A stretch of DNA of 6,131 nt, taken from assembly GCA_002348535.1 (NCBI GenBank), contig DEBL01000057.1, forward strand, positions 3,815 to 9,945, read 5' to 3'. The notes beneath the pieces were generated by a model that ran no database searches, was not told the DNA's origin, and saw only the letters and a program-made list of their open reading frames with translations. Source of the stretch: Deltaproteobacteria bacterium UBA2957. GTDB lineage: Bacteria > Myxococcota_A > UBA796. Shown here one piece after another: positions 1 to 6,024 of the stretch (positions are counted from its first letter, which is position 1; each line of letters begins with the position of its first letter). Position numbers and translations under genes: made by a program.

Positions 1-341
1 CCCCTCCGTGCGTGTGCGGGCGCATCGAGGTTCATCCCGAACACATGCAAGTCCGCGTCCACACTCCCCCACTCGTCGCTGATGTTGTCCGCGATGCCTC
101 GGCGCGTCAGCACTGCATTGATGAGAGGACGGCGCACGCCTTCAATGCGAAGTTCGTCGGGCTCAATGATGGGGTGTGGCCCCATGCGGTAGGTTTGGCC
201 CCCGATGAATACCGCATCCGCCTTCGCCCGCAACAGACCCATTCGACGGCGATCCTCATCACTGGCGACATTGAAGTGGTGGTCGCCCACCGTACCGATG
301 CGCCCATCAAGGCTCACTGCTGTGTTTGTAAATACTCTCAT
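1..341 (-). CDS. RibD C-terminal domain (DHFR-like) reductase, 5' part only
   Basis: The reading frame starts at the ATG at 341-339 and stays open through the left edge, so only the first 113 residues are visible. The N-terminus reads MRVFTNTAVSLDGRIG, the N-x-A-x-SLDG-x-I opening typical of the RibD C-terminal domain family. It is followed by a polar SDEDRRRMGLLRAKADAVFIGG stretch split across residues 27-48, including LRAKADA, and then GGQTYR near 47-52. Family members are NADPH-dependent reductases with a dihydrofolate-reductase-like fold. The classic substrate is the pyrimidinone intermediate of riboflavin synthesis, and some stand-alone members act as alternative dihydrofolate reductases. 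No deaminase domain precedes it, so it is not a full RibD. Its start overlaps the folB stop (ATGA, 338-341) and has no Shine-Dalgarno sequence of its own, so it is probably translated by coupling to folB. The family call is firm; the substrate is not known. Confidence 0.85.
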   Translation of the reverse strand, partial: MRVFTNTAVSLDGRIGTVGDHHFNVASDEDRRRMGLLRAKADAVFIGGQTYRMGPHPIIEPDELRIEGVRRPLINAVLTRRGIADNISDEWGSVDADLHVFGMNLDAPAHARR

Positions 342-712
342 GAGGACACGTAGTCGGCTGGAGTACGACTGCACCGAACGCTCACTCCGGCGCAGTGCGG
401 CATATCTTGCGGCATTTTGGTTACCTTGACCGAGACTTGGTCCACCGGAAAATCACTACAGATCATTTTGGCAACCGCTTCCGCGATCGCTTCAATCAGA
501 CGCCATTCCCGTTCGCCGAGAAGTTTCTTGATGGCCGAATCCACTATTGCATAGTCAACAATCGACTGCGCCCGGTCGGTCTGACCAGACAACCGCCAAT
601 CGGTGCGTGCGTCGAAATCGATTTGAATGGACTGCGACTGAGACCGCTCGGCCTCATCGAAGCCGACGTGTGCGTTGTAGTTGAACCCGTGACCGCTCAC
701 CCAATCTGGCAT
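338..712 (-). CDS. folB: Dihydroneopterin aldolase (FolB)
   Basis: This 124-residue protein matches the usual FolB length of about 120. FolB cleaves 7,8-dihydroneopterin to 6-hydroxymethyl-7,8-dihydropterin and glycolaldehyde in cytoplasmic folate synthesis. Visible family landmarks are HVGFDEAER (residues 15-23, with Glu22 where FolB enzymes carry the conserved glutamate), SIVDYAIV with Tyr54, LIEAIAE with Glu74, and VKVTKMP with Lys99 at the position of the catalytic lysine. The commoner KPxAP motif after that lysine is replaced by KMPQDM, a modest divergence. The ATG at 712-710 is preceded by GGAGGT with four bases between, a strong ribosome binding site that fixes the start. The gene is first of a minus-strand pair and overlaps the DHFR-like reductase gene by 4 bp. 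It is divergent from the phosphofructokinase gene. Confidence 0.9.
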   Translation of the reverse strand: MPDWVSGHGFNYNAHVGFDEAERSQSQSIQIDFDARTDWRLSGQTDRAQSIVDYAIVDSAIKKLLGEREWRLIEAIAEAVAKMICSDFPVDQVSVKVTKMPQDMPHCAGVSVRCSRTPADYVSS

Positions 713-716
713 GTGT

Positions 717-722
717 ACCTCC
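717..722 (-). promoter_or_regulatory. Strong ribosome binding site of folB
   Basis: On the minus strand the sequence reads GGGGGAGGT, then ACAC, then ATG. The GGAGGT core at this position is close to a perfect anti-SD match with suitable spacing, and it decides the folB start codon. Confidence 0.75.
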
Positions 723-864
723 CCCGACGTTGTAATGCGCCATCCCGACCCTGCCAGCGCTCCGATTCACGCAAAGAAAACCACCCAGCAGACGTTGTCA
801 TTCCATGAAACGCACACCACGCAACGGAACAGGATGGACGATCCCCAATGGCGTAAAACTTCGG

Positions 865-870
865 TACACT
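865..870 (+). promoter_or_regulatory. Possible -10 element giving a leaderless phosphofructokinase mRNA
   Basis: TACACT fits the TANNNT -10 pattern and ends six bases before the ATG at 877. No purine-rich Shine-Dalgarno sequence precedes that ATG (the bases are GCACCC). A -10 box directly 6-7 bp upstream of the start codon is the usual arrangement for leaderless transcripts. No good -35 element is seen at 16-18 bp, so this is a weak call. Confidence 0.3.
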
Positions 871-876
871 GCACCC

Positions 877-1962
877 ATGAAGTCAAACCGAATTGGAATC
901 TTGACGGGCGGGGGCGACGCTCCCGGGCTCAACGCGGTAATCCGGTCTGCGGTGAAGTACGGCGCTGGAACGCTCAACTGGCGAATGGTCGGTATCGAGG
1001 ATGCGTTCAACGGACTGTTGGAGTCTCCGCGGCGCCTCCGTGACTTGACCCCGCGCAGCTGCCAAGGCTTGCTGCACCGCGGCGGAACCGTACTCGGGAC
1101 GACGAACCGAGGCGATCCCTTTTCATTTCCGATGAGCGATGGCACCGCGACCGACCGATCCGCCGAGGTGGCGGAAGCTGTACAGGCTGAAGGACTGGAA
1201 GGCTTGATTGTAATTGGTGGCGATGGAACCCAGGCCATTGGTCTGCGACTCATGGACGAACACGGAATCCCGGTTGTGGGGGTCCCGAAAACCATCGATA
1301 ACGACCTGAATTCGACCGATTTCACGTTTGGCTTCATGTCCGCAGTCGAAACTGCAACCGAGGCGCTCGACCGACTCCACACCACTGCAGAATCCCATGA
1401 CCGTGTCATGTTGCTCGAAGTGATGGGTCGAGATGCGGGCTGGATTGCCCTGTGGGCCGGAGTGGCCGGAGGTGCCGACTGCATTGCGATTCCGGAGATT
1501 CCTTACGATGCAGACCGGTTTGCGGCCAAAATTCGTGATCGACGGCAGAAGGGGCGCCACTTCACCATCGTCGTTGTAGCCGAAGGGGCCGCGCCCCATC
1601 GCGGCGAGCGGATGCCCACCCACGTTCCCCATGGCCAGGGTACGCTCCGCAAATCCGGTGCCGCAGACACACTGGCACACCTGCTGACTGAGCGAATTGA
1701 TGTCGAGACCCGCACTACGGTGCTTGGCCATCTCCAGCGCGGCGGCAGCCCAGTCGCGTATGACCGCGTGATCGCTACGCAGTTCGGTGTGAAGGCGGTC
1801 GAGTTGATACACCGCGGGCGATGGGGAGAGATGGTGTGCCTCAGTGCTGGCGAAGTGACCAGTGTGCCCATCCGGGACGCAATTGCCACGTACCGAACCG
1901 TGGACCCGACTGACCCCCTCATTGCCGCAGCGCGTTCCGTCGGGATCGAGTTCGGCGGATAG
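877..1962 (+). CDS. pfkA: 6-phosphofructokinase, Gly/Lys hybrid donor site
   Basis: This 361-residue cytoplasmic enzyme phosphorylates fructose 6-phosphate to fructose 1,6-bisphosphate, the committed step of glycolysis. Motifs in order: ILTGGGDAPGLNAVIR (8-23, nucleotide loop), GGDGT (114-118), PKTIDND (137-143, with the catalytic base aspartate of the TIDND motif), MGRDAGW (183-189, substrate binding), PEIPY (206-210) and GHLQRGGSP (284-292). The glycine of GGDGT is the ATP-type residue, where pyrophosphate enzymes carry Asp. The lysine of PKTIDND is the residue typical of pyrophosphate and mixed-clade (group III) enzymes, where classic ATP enzymes have Gly. ATP as donor is therefore likely but not certain. 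The length suits the group III clade better than the roughly 320-residue E. coli type. An in-frame ATG at 805 would add 24 residues of atypical sequence. The ATG at 877 was chosen because family homology begins with KSNRIGILTGGG. Confidence 0.9.
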   Translation: MKSNRIGILTGGGDAPGLNAVIRSAVKYGAGTLNWRMVGIEDAFNGLLESPRRLRDLTPRSCQGLLHRGGTVLGTTNRGDPFSFPMSDGTATDRSAEVAEAVQAEGLEGLIVIGGDGTQAIGLRLMDEHGIPVVGVPKTIDNDLNSTDFTFGFMSAVETATEALDRLHTTAESHDRVMLLEVMGRDAGWIALWAGVAGGADCIAIPEIPYDADRFAAKIRDRRQKGRHFTIVVVAEGAAPHRGERMPTHVPHGQGTLRKSGAADTLAHLLTERIDVETRTTVLGHLQRGGSPVAYDRVIATQFGVKAVELIHRGRWGEMVCLSAGEVTSVPIRDAIATYRTVDPTDPLIAAARSVGIEFGG

Positions 1963-1982
1963 ACCCCGAAGGTTGAAGCCGT

Positions 1983-2525
1983 TTATCCTCGGATCAGCTG
2001 AGCGTACCGCACCAGCTCGGTACCGAGGGCACGCAACTGCACAGCCAGTTCAGCGTCGCGAACCGTTCCATCGGGCGCGAATGCATCTTGAGCGCGGGGA
2101 ATGCTAACTTCGGCGGGAATCACCCAGCCATTCATCCATCGGCAGATGTGTCGGGTGTGGTTCAGGGTATTCATGGCTCCCGCTTCCCCGCGTGCGGTCG
2201 CAATTAATCCGACGAGCTTGTCGCGAATCGCATCCGGTCCAAGCAAGTCCAAGGCATTCTTGAGCACCCCCGTCAGAGAGCCATGATAGTTCGGCGACCC
2301 GATAAGCAAGCCATCGGCCCACTCGACGGCATCAATAAACTGTGTGGTGTCGCCTCCGTAGCTCCGTTCATCGTTCCGACCATCACAGAACGGCAGGTCC
2401 AGCGTTCCCAACTGCAGGGTACGCACATTGGCGCCAGCGCCCGAAGCGGATTCAGAGGCGACGGCCAGCGCACTGGCTGTTGTAGAGTCGGTCCGAATCG
2501 AGCCACAAATCGTTAAAATATTCAT
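1983..2525 (-). CDS. NADPH-dependent FMN reductase family flavoprotein
   Basis: This 180-residue cytoplasmic flavodoxin-like protein has both family signatures: GSIRTDS at 8-14, the FMN phosphate-binding loop after the first beta strand, and SPNYHGSLTGVLKNALD at 77-93, the isoalloxazine-contact loop and following helix. Relatives reduce FMN, quinones, azo dyes or chromate using NAD(P)H, and the true substrate cannot be read from sequence. The length fits the family (about 170-200) and the protein looks intact. The ATG at 2525-2523 opens directly on MNILTICGS, where homology begins, although the ribosome binding site is weak. It lies 22 bp after the lipoprotein gene on the same strand, so co-transcription is likely. 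Its 3' end faces the phosphofructokinase gene across only 20 bp. A quinone reductase or azoreductase role would fit equally well. Confidence 0.87.
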   Translation of the reverse strand: MNILTICGSIRTDSTTASALAVASESASGAGANVRTLQLGTLDLPFCDGRNDERSYGGDTTQFIDAVEWADGLLIGSPNYHGSLTGVLKNALDLLGPDAIRDKLVGLIATARGEAGAMNTLNHTRHICRWMNGWVIPAEVSIPRAQDAFAPDGTVRDAELAVQLRALGTELVRYAQLIRG

Positions 2526-2547
2526 GCCTTGGCCCTATCCCATTGCA

Positions 2548-3246
2548 TCAGTCTCGGCGGCAATCCTCCTGAAGTTGCTCCAAATATCGACGCGGGGCAG
2601 ACCGAGCGGTCATTTTAAATGCAGCTTCTGCATGCCGGCGCGCCAACGCACAGTCCCCCCCTCGTTCCGCCTCCACCGCTTGGTTCAGGAGGTCCATCCA
2701 CGATCCCGGCGACGCAGATGAATACCATCGGCGGCGGATTTCGATGGCCTCAGGCCGGAGTTGCAGCATCAGCGAGCCCACCACGTCATCAATCACATCT
2801 TGCTGGAGGCGCGCCCGGTACACCAATAAGCTGGAGCCGTCGTGAGTGATGTTGCGCACTCGTGAGCCCCGACCCTCGATCATACCGTCGGGGGATTGAA
2901 GGGTTTCAATCGTGACGGTTGCGGTGGCGGCACCACGAAGCATCCGCACCGGATTCATTGGCGTTCCACCCGTTCCACCAGAGAGCGTTGCCCCTTGATC
3001 GTCGCGGCGAATGTCGACCGAGCAAAGGTTGACCAACAAACGGGTCTGGGCCTCGGGAGCAACCCGAATTCCAGACCGAACCACTGCCCGAGCCAACTCA
3101 TCTGCCATCGGCTGACACCGGGCGTCCGCCACGACGATGGCGACCTCGCTGACCTTGGGACTCAGCAACGAAGGCGGGTCAATCGCCCACTGGACGGAAT
3201 GATGCGCACAGGCGGCCAACACAAAAAACAGCATGACTGAGGACAA
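2548..3246 (-). CDS. Putative lipoprotein of unknown function with TPR-like C-terminus
   Basis: I do not recognise the family of this 232-residue protein. It begins with a short hydrophobic stretch ending in the lipobox LAAC (Cys13), so it is probably lipid-anchored outside the cytoplasmic membrane. Residues 30-175 look like a mixed alpha/beta domain (SEVAIVVADA, ADELARAVVRSGIRV, TRLLVNLC, ATATVTIETL, DVIDDVVGSLMLQL) containing a glycine-rich insert near 89-95. Residues 183-228 resemble a single TPR-like helical hairpin (LLNQAVEAERGGDCALARRH). Four further cysteines (44, 75, 199, 229) could form disulfides. The start is TTG at 3246, with AAGG six bases upstream. The alternative ATG at 3234 has no ribosome binding site and leaves an even shorter signal. 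Oddly, the signal sequence has no basic residue before the hydrophobic core. It probably shares an operon with the downstream flavoprotein. Confidence 0.75.
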   Translation of the reverse strand: MSSVMLFFVLAACAHHSVQWAIDPPSLLSPKVSEVAIVVADARCQPMADELARAVVRSGIRVAPEAQTRLLVNLCSVDIRRDDQGATLSGGTGGTPMNPVRMLRGAATATVTIETLQSPDGMIEGRGSRVRNITHDGSSLLVYRARLQQDVIDDVVGSLMLQLRPEAIEIRRRWYSSASPGSWMDLLNQAVEAERGGDCALARRHAEAAFKMTARSAPRRYLEQLQEDCRRD

Positions 3247-3307
3247 GTGTGGCCTTTTTACAAGGTGACCTGCAACCCTTTTGTGGGGCCAATGTTACCG
3301 ATGGGCC
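3247..3307. other. Short divergent intergenic region
   Basis: These 61 bp separate the lipoprotein gene (minus) from the DCC-family gene (plus). The lipoprotein ribosome binding site, AAGG on the minus strand, lies at 3253-3256. A TTTACA at 3257-3262 on the plus strand resembles a -35 box, but no matching -10 follows at 16-18 bp. Promoters for both genes must overlap here or lie inside the neighbouring coding regions. Confidence 0.4.
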
Positions 3308-3721
3308 ATGAACGATACACCGCAGCACTTGACCGTCTTCTACGACGGAACCTGTGGGTTTTGCCACGGAGCGGTACGGTTTCTCCTCCACCGTGACCCG
3401 CATGGTCGGCTGTTTCGTTACGCCCCCTTGCAAGGCACAACCGCTGCAGACCGCCTATCGATGCTCACAGACCTACCCGACAGTGTGATCGCGTATCTAC
3501 CGAATGGCACGGTGCATGCCGAAGGCAACGCCGCACTCGTAATCGCCGCACAACTCGGTGGCCTGTACGGCGTTCTAAGTCGCCTTGGCGCCCGCATGCC
3601 CATCGCCGCACTGAACGCAGTCTACCGATTCATTGCGCGAAATCGTTACCGATGGTTTGGCCGCCGTACCGACCTTTGTCCACTGTTACCTGAACATCAG
3701 CAGGCGCTGTTTCTGCCCTGA
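3308..3721 (+). CDS. DCC family (DUF393) thiol-disulfide oxidoreductase-like protein
   Basis: This is a 137-residue protein. The N-terminal motif FYDGTCGFCHGAVRFLLHRD (11-30) has the DGxCxxC signature that names the family (Asp13, Cys16, Cys19). The second family block FRYAPLQG follows at 36-43. The C-terminal block YRFIARNRYRWFGRR (106-120) then leads to Cys124 in TDLCPLLP. The length is usual for the family. Members are thought to be thioredoxin-fold redox proteins, but no substrate is established. The ATG at 3308 was chosen because homology starts with LTVFYDGTCGFC. A TTG at 3281 would add nine residues without support. No clear Shine-Dalgarno sequence precedes the ATG. The gene stands alone on its strand and ends 10 bp from the end of purB. 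Confidence 0.87.
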   Translation: MNDTPQHLTVFYDGTCGFCHGAVRFLLHRDPHGRLFRYAPLQGTTAADRLSMLTDLPDSVIAYLPNGTVHAEGNAALVIAAQLGGLYGVLSRLGARMPIAALNAVYRFIARNRYRWFGRRTDLCPLLPEHQQALFLP

Positions 3722-3731
3722 GCGGACCCGT

Positions 3732-5051
3732 TCACCGACCGGCAGCAAACACGCGGTCGAGAATCACATCAGCGCGCCGAACGTACCAAGCGGGGTCGGC
3801 AAGTCCGTCAAGTTCTTCATCGCTCAACCGGGACGACACATCCTCGTCCGCCTTGAGAAGCTCGAGCAGCTGGCGGCCCTCTTCCCAGCCCCGCAAGGCA
3901 TTGCGCTGAACCAACGCGTAGCTCTCTTCCCGCGATAAGCCCGACTCCACCAACCCGAGCATGACGCGCTGGGCATAAAACAGCCCTCCCGTCTTCTCCA
4001 TGTTGGCAAGCATTGTTTCTGGGTAGACGATCAGACCGTCCATCAGGCCGCGAAGCCGGACCAGCATAAAGTGCACACAAATGTTGGCATCGGGACCCGC
4101 CACTCGCTCCACACTCGAATGTGAGATGTCGCGCTCATGCCACAGTGCGACGTTGTCCATGGCCATGTTGGCATAGCCGCGGGCCAACCTTGCCTGTCCT
4201 GTGAGGTTTTCACTCAGGATCGGATTCTTTTTGTGGGGCATGGCACTCGACCCCTTCTGGCCTTTCGTAAACGCCTCTTGCGCCTCCAGCACTTCGGTTC
4301 GCTGGAGATGACGAATTTCAACGGCGATCTTTTCCACGGTGGTGGCCAACAGCGCCAAGCAGTGAAAGTAGTGCGCATGCCGGTCCCGTTGCACCACCTG
4401 GTTGCTCGCGGGTGCGGGTGTCAATCCAAGATGCTTCATGACGTGGGCCTCGACCTGCGGGTCGAGATGAGCAAAGGTGCCCACAGCCCCCGATATCTGA
4501 CCAACGGCAACTTCCTCGATTGCGCGTTCGATGCGAACCCGACTGCGTCGCAGTTCGTCCCAAAGAATCGCCAGCTTCAAGCCGAATGTAGTGGGTTCTG
4601 CGTGGATTCCGTGCGAACGCCCCATGCACAGCGTGTGTGCATGCTCCCGACTCCGGCGCTCGACCACTTCGAGCACCGTGTCGAGGGTCTTGACGATGAG
4701 TTCACCCGACTGCTTGAGTTGCACCGCCAAGGTCGTATCGAGGACATCGGAGCTGGTCATTCCCTTGTGAAGGTGCCGCGCTGGCTCACCGATCACTTCG
4801 CCGACTCCAGTCAAGAACGCGATCACATCGTGCTTCAGCGTCTTATCCAGCTCATCGATCCGAGCGAGCGGGAAGTTCTCTGGCAGCATCGGCGCTGCAC
4901 CCTCACGGCACGCGGCTGAAGTTCCCGCTGGAACCGTACCCAACGCCTCCATGCCCTCGCATGCCAACAACTCCACCTCGAGCATAATCGCCGCCTTGCG
5001 TTGTTCGGACCAGATGGCCGCCATTTCAGGTTTCGTGTACCGATCGATCAT
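3732..5051 (-). CDS. purB: Adenylosuccinate lyase
   Basis: This 439-residue cytoplasmic enzyme removes fumarate from SAICAR to give AICAR and from adenylosuccinate to give AMP, acting twice in purine synthesis. Fumarase/aspartase superfamily landmarks in order: RYTKPEMAAIW (4-14), KGMTSSDVLDT (96-106), GRSHGIHAEPT (144-154, with the active-site histidine region), and the signature loop GSSAMPHKKNPILSEN (267-282) carrying the catalytic serine and the lysines. WHERDISHSSVER (304-316) also matches the family. Length and motif order are normal for the bacterial PurB type with the short C-terminal domain. The ATG at 5051-5049 is preceded by AGAGG (5060-5064) eight bases upstream. It lies 16 bp after the YycJ-like gene and is probably co-transcribed with it. 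Confidence 0.95.
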   Translation of the reverse strand: MIDRYTKPEMAAIWSEQRKAAIMLEVELLACEGMEALGTVPAGTSAACREGAAPMLPENFPLARIDELDKTLKHDVIAFLTGVGEVIGEPARHLHKGMTSSDVLDTTLAVQLKQSGELIVKTLDTVLEVVERRSREHAHTLCMGRSHGIHAEPTTFGLKLAILWDELRRSRVRIERAIEEVAVGQISGAVGTFAHLDPQVEAHVMKHLGLTPAPASNQVVQRDRHAHYFHCLALLATTVEKIAVEIRHLQRTEVLEAQEAFTKGQKGSSAMPHKKNPILSENLTGQARLARGYANMAMDNVALWHERDISHSSVERVAGPDANICVHFMLVRLRGLMDGLIVYPETMLANMEKTGGLFYAQRVMLGLVESGLSREESYALVQRNALRGWEEGRQLLELLKADEDVSSRLSDEELDGLADPAWYVRRADVILDRVFAAGR

Positions 5052-5059
5052 GATGCAAT

Positions 5060-5064
5060 CCTCT
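5060..5064 (-). promoter_or_regulatory. Ribosome binding site of purB
   Basis: AGAGG on the minus strand sits eight bases before the purB ATG, within the 16-bp gap after the upstream stop codon. It supports the chosen start and indicates independent ribosome loading within a shared transcript. Confidence 0.55.
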
Positions 5065-5067
5065 GGG

Positions 5068-5898
5068 CTATCCGGCTCTAGTTCCGATTGTGATGGGTTC
5101 TAATGCGTGACTTTGGCAGCCAACTTGCAGTTTTACCCGACCCGCCGCACCGATTTTGTGGAGAGCGGCCGCGGCCTGATGCAGGGCTTTGTTCGGGTCA
5201 TTGTTTTCGTCGGACAAGTGTCCCAAAACAACATGCTCAAGAGATGCACCGGCTGCGTCGACCAGCAAATCGGCCGCCTGCACGTTTGAGAGATGTCCGT
5301 GTGACGACCGCACACGCTGCTTGACCGACCAAGGATACGGCCCATCGAGCAGCATTTCGACATCGTGATTGAACTCAACCACTGCCACCGAGAGCGTCGA
5401 CAACTTCTGGCTTACCAGCGTCGTTGGACGGCCCAGGTCTGTGACCACCCCCAGCCACCGGTCACCGATTCCAATCCGGTAGGCGATCGGGTCGGCTGTA
5501 TCGTGGGGAATGCGGAACGGATCGACCGTTAACGAACCGACTCTAAACATTCGCCCAGCCTCGATCGTCTGGAGTGTGTGTGGAATCATTTGAGGTTTCA
5601 GCGAGTCCGCTGTTCCCGGGGTCATATGGAATGGCACCGGTCGGCCCCGTTCGCGTTCGAGACGCTTCGCAAGGACCCGGCACGAACCGGCGTGGTCCGA
5701 GTGCTCATGAGTCACGAGCACCGCATCGATGGGTGCGTCCCGCAGCCCAACAGCGTCCATGCGGGTGAGGATCTGCTTGGTCGACGGACCGCAGTCGATC
5801 AAGACCCCATTTTGGCCATCACCCACATAGGTGCTGTTGCCCTTCGAACCCGACGAAAGGACGGCGAAAATCGCATCACGAGAAAACAAATTGCCCAC
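5068..5898 (-). CDS. YycJ/WalJ-type metallo-beta-lactamase-fold hydrolase
   Basis: This 276-residue protein is complete. It opens with AVLSSGSKGNSTYV (12-25), typical of the YycJ/WalJ branch. Metal-binding motifs follow: THEHSDHAG (63-71), Asp154 in VTDLG, and His227 in LGHLSDENN (225-233). The branch-specific EFNHD (175-179) and SSHGHLSN (198-205) are also present. Family members are predicted two-metal phosphoesterases. YycJ proteins have been linked to cell-wall control and to DNA exonuclease activity in different bacteria, so the role is uncertain. The first canonical start after the upstream in-frame stop is GTG at 5898-5896, with no good Shine-Dalgarno sequence. A TTG three codons later is possible. 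It is the first gene of a two-gene unit with purB. Confidence 0.88.
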   Translation of the reverse strand: MGNLFSRDAIFAVLSSGSKGNSTYVGDGQNGVLIDCGPSTKQILTRMDAVGLRDAPIDAVLVTHEHSDHAGSCRVLAKRLERERGRPVPFHMTPGTADSLKPQMIPHTLQTIEAGRMFRVGSLTVDPFRIPHDTADPIAYRIGIGDRWLGVVTDLGRPTTLVSQKLSTLSVAVVEFNHDVEMLLDGPYPWSVKQRVRSSHGHLSNVQAADLLVDAAGASLEHVVLGHLSDENNDPNKALHQAAAALHKIGAAGRVKLQVGCQSHALEPITIGTRAG

Positions 5899-5926
5899 CG
5901 CCAGCCGGTATCACGGGAGGCACATC

Positions 5927-5968
5927 ATGGCTTTTTTTCAATGCGAGGGATTACGCCTGTGCACATAG
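5927..5968 (+). CDS. Possible 13-residue leader-type small ORF
   Basis: The ATG at 5927 is preceded by GGGAGG (5915-5920) with six bases between, a near-ideal ribosome binding site. The frame encodes MAFFQCEGLRLCT and stops with TAG at 5966-5968. The stop lies inside the left arm of the inverted repeat at 5959-5983, an arrangement seen in leader peptides. There is no run of a single amino acid to suggest a specific attenuation signal, and no promoter is visible. Chance is a serious alternative. Confidence 0.15.
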   Translation: MAFFQCEGLRLCT

Positions 5969-5983
5969 GACTTGTATGTGTAC
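5959..5983. repeat. 9-bp inverted repeat with 7-base loop
   Basis: GTGCACATA at 5959-5967 pairs with TATGTGTAC at 5975-5983 across the loop GGACTTG. Eight of nine positions are complementary, and the third forms a G-U pair as RNA. It overlaps the palindrome TGTGCACA (5958-5965). It could be a protein-binding operator for the YycJ-like gene or an RNA hairpin in a plus-strand transcript. It is not followed by a T-run, so it is not an intrinsic terminator. Confidence 0.45.
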
Positions 5984-6024
5984 GCCAAGGGGACGGCGTC
6001 GTATTAGTGGGGGGAGACAACAGC

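Larger units (their letters stand above)
713..876. other. Divergent intergenic region between folB and phosphofructokinase
   Basis: These 164 bp separate two genes pointing away from each other and should carry both promoters. On the plus side, TACACT at 865-870 is the only reasonable -10-like element near the phosphofructokinase start. On the minus side the folB ribosome binding site is clear, but no convincing -35/-10 pair was found. The 8-mer GACGTTGT occurs twice (726-733 and 791-798), which may be chance. No long ORF with coding character is visible. Confidence 0.5.

Noticed and set aside
12..353. A 113-codon plus-strand frame at the left edge
   Set aside because: The opposite strand carries a clear RibD-C-type N-terminus coupled to folB. 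The plus frame is its complement.
726..798. Direct repeat GACGTTGT at 726-733 and 791-798
   Set aside because: It is only eight bases long with two copies and no dyad or supporting promoter geometry, so chance is the simpler explanation.
395..808. A 137-codon plus-strand frame opposite folB and its upstream region
   Set aside because: It is antisense to folB, which has a strong ribosome binding site and active-site residues.
798..1812. Two long minus-strand open frames (798-1484 and 1123-1812) opposite phosphofructokinase
   Set aside because: Both are antisense to a gene with all its catalytic motifs, and their translations are low-complexity or motif-free.
3713..3745. CTGCC/GGCAG hairpin across the DCC/purB junction as a terminator
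   Set aside because: The stem is five base pairs with a loop of over 20 bases and no T-run, too weak for an intrinsic terminator.
4137..4919. A 260-codon open frame on the plus strand opposite purB
   Set aside because: It lies entirely antisense to a purB gene with complete family motifs, and its translation has no recognisable motif. It is a codon-bias shadow.
5932..5938. T7 run as a terminator tail
   Set aside because: No stable GC-rich stem lies directly upstream of it on the plus strand.
5578..5940. The 5' part of a 174-codon plus-strand frame
   Set aside because: It is antisense to the metal-binding protein gene and has no coding signal. Only the final 25 codons (6025-6102), outside that gene, are kept as a candidate.
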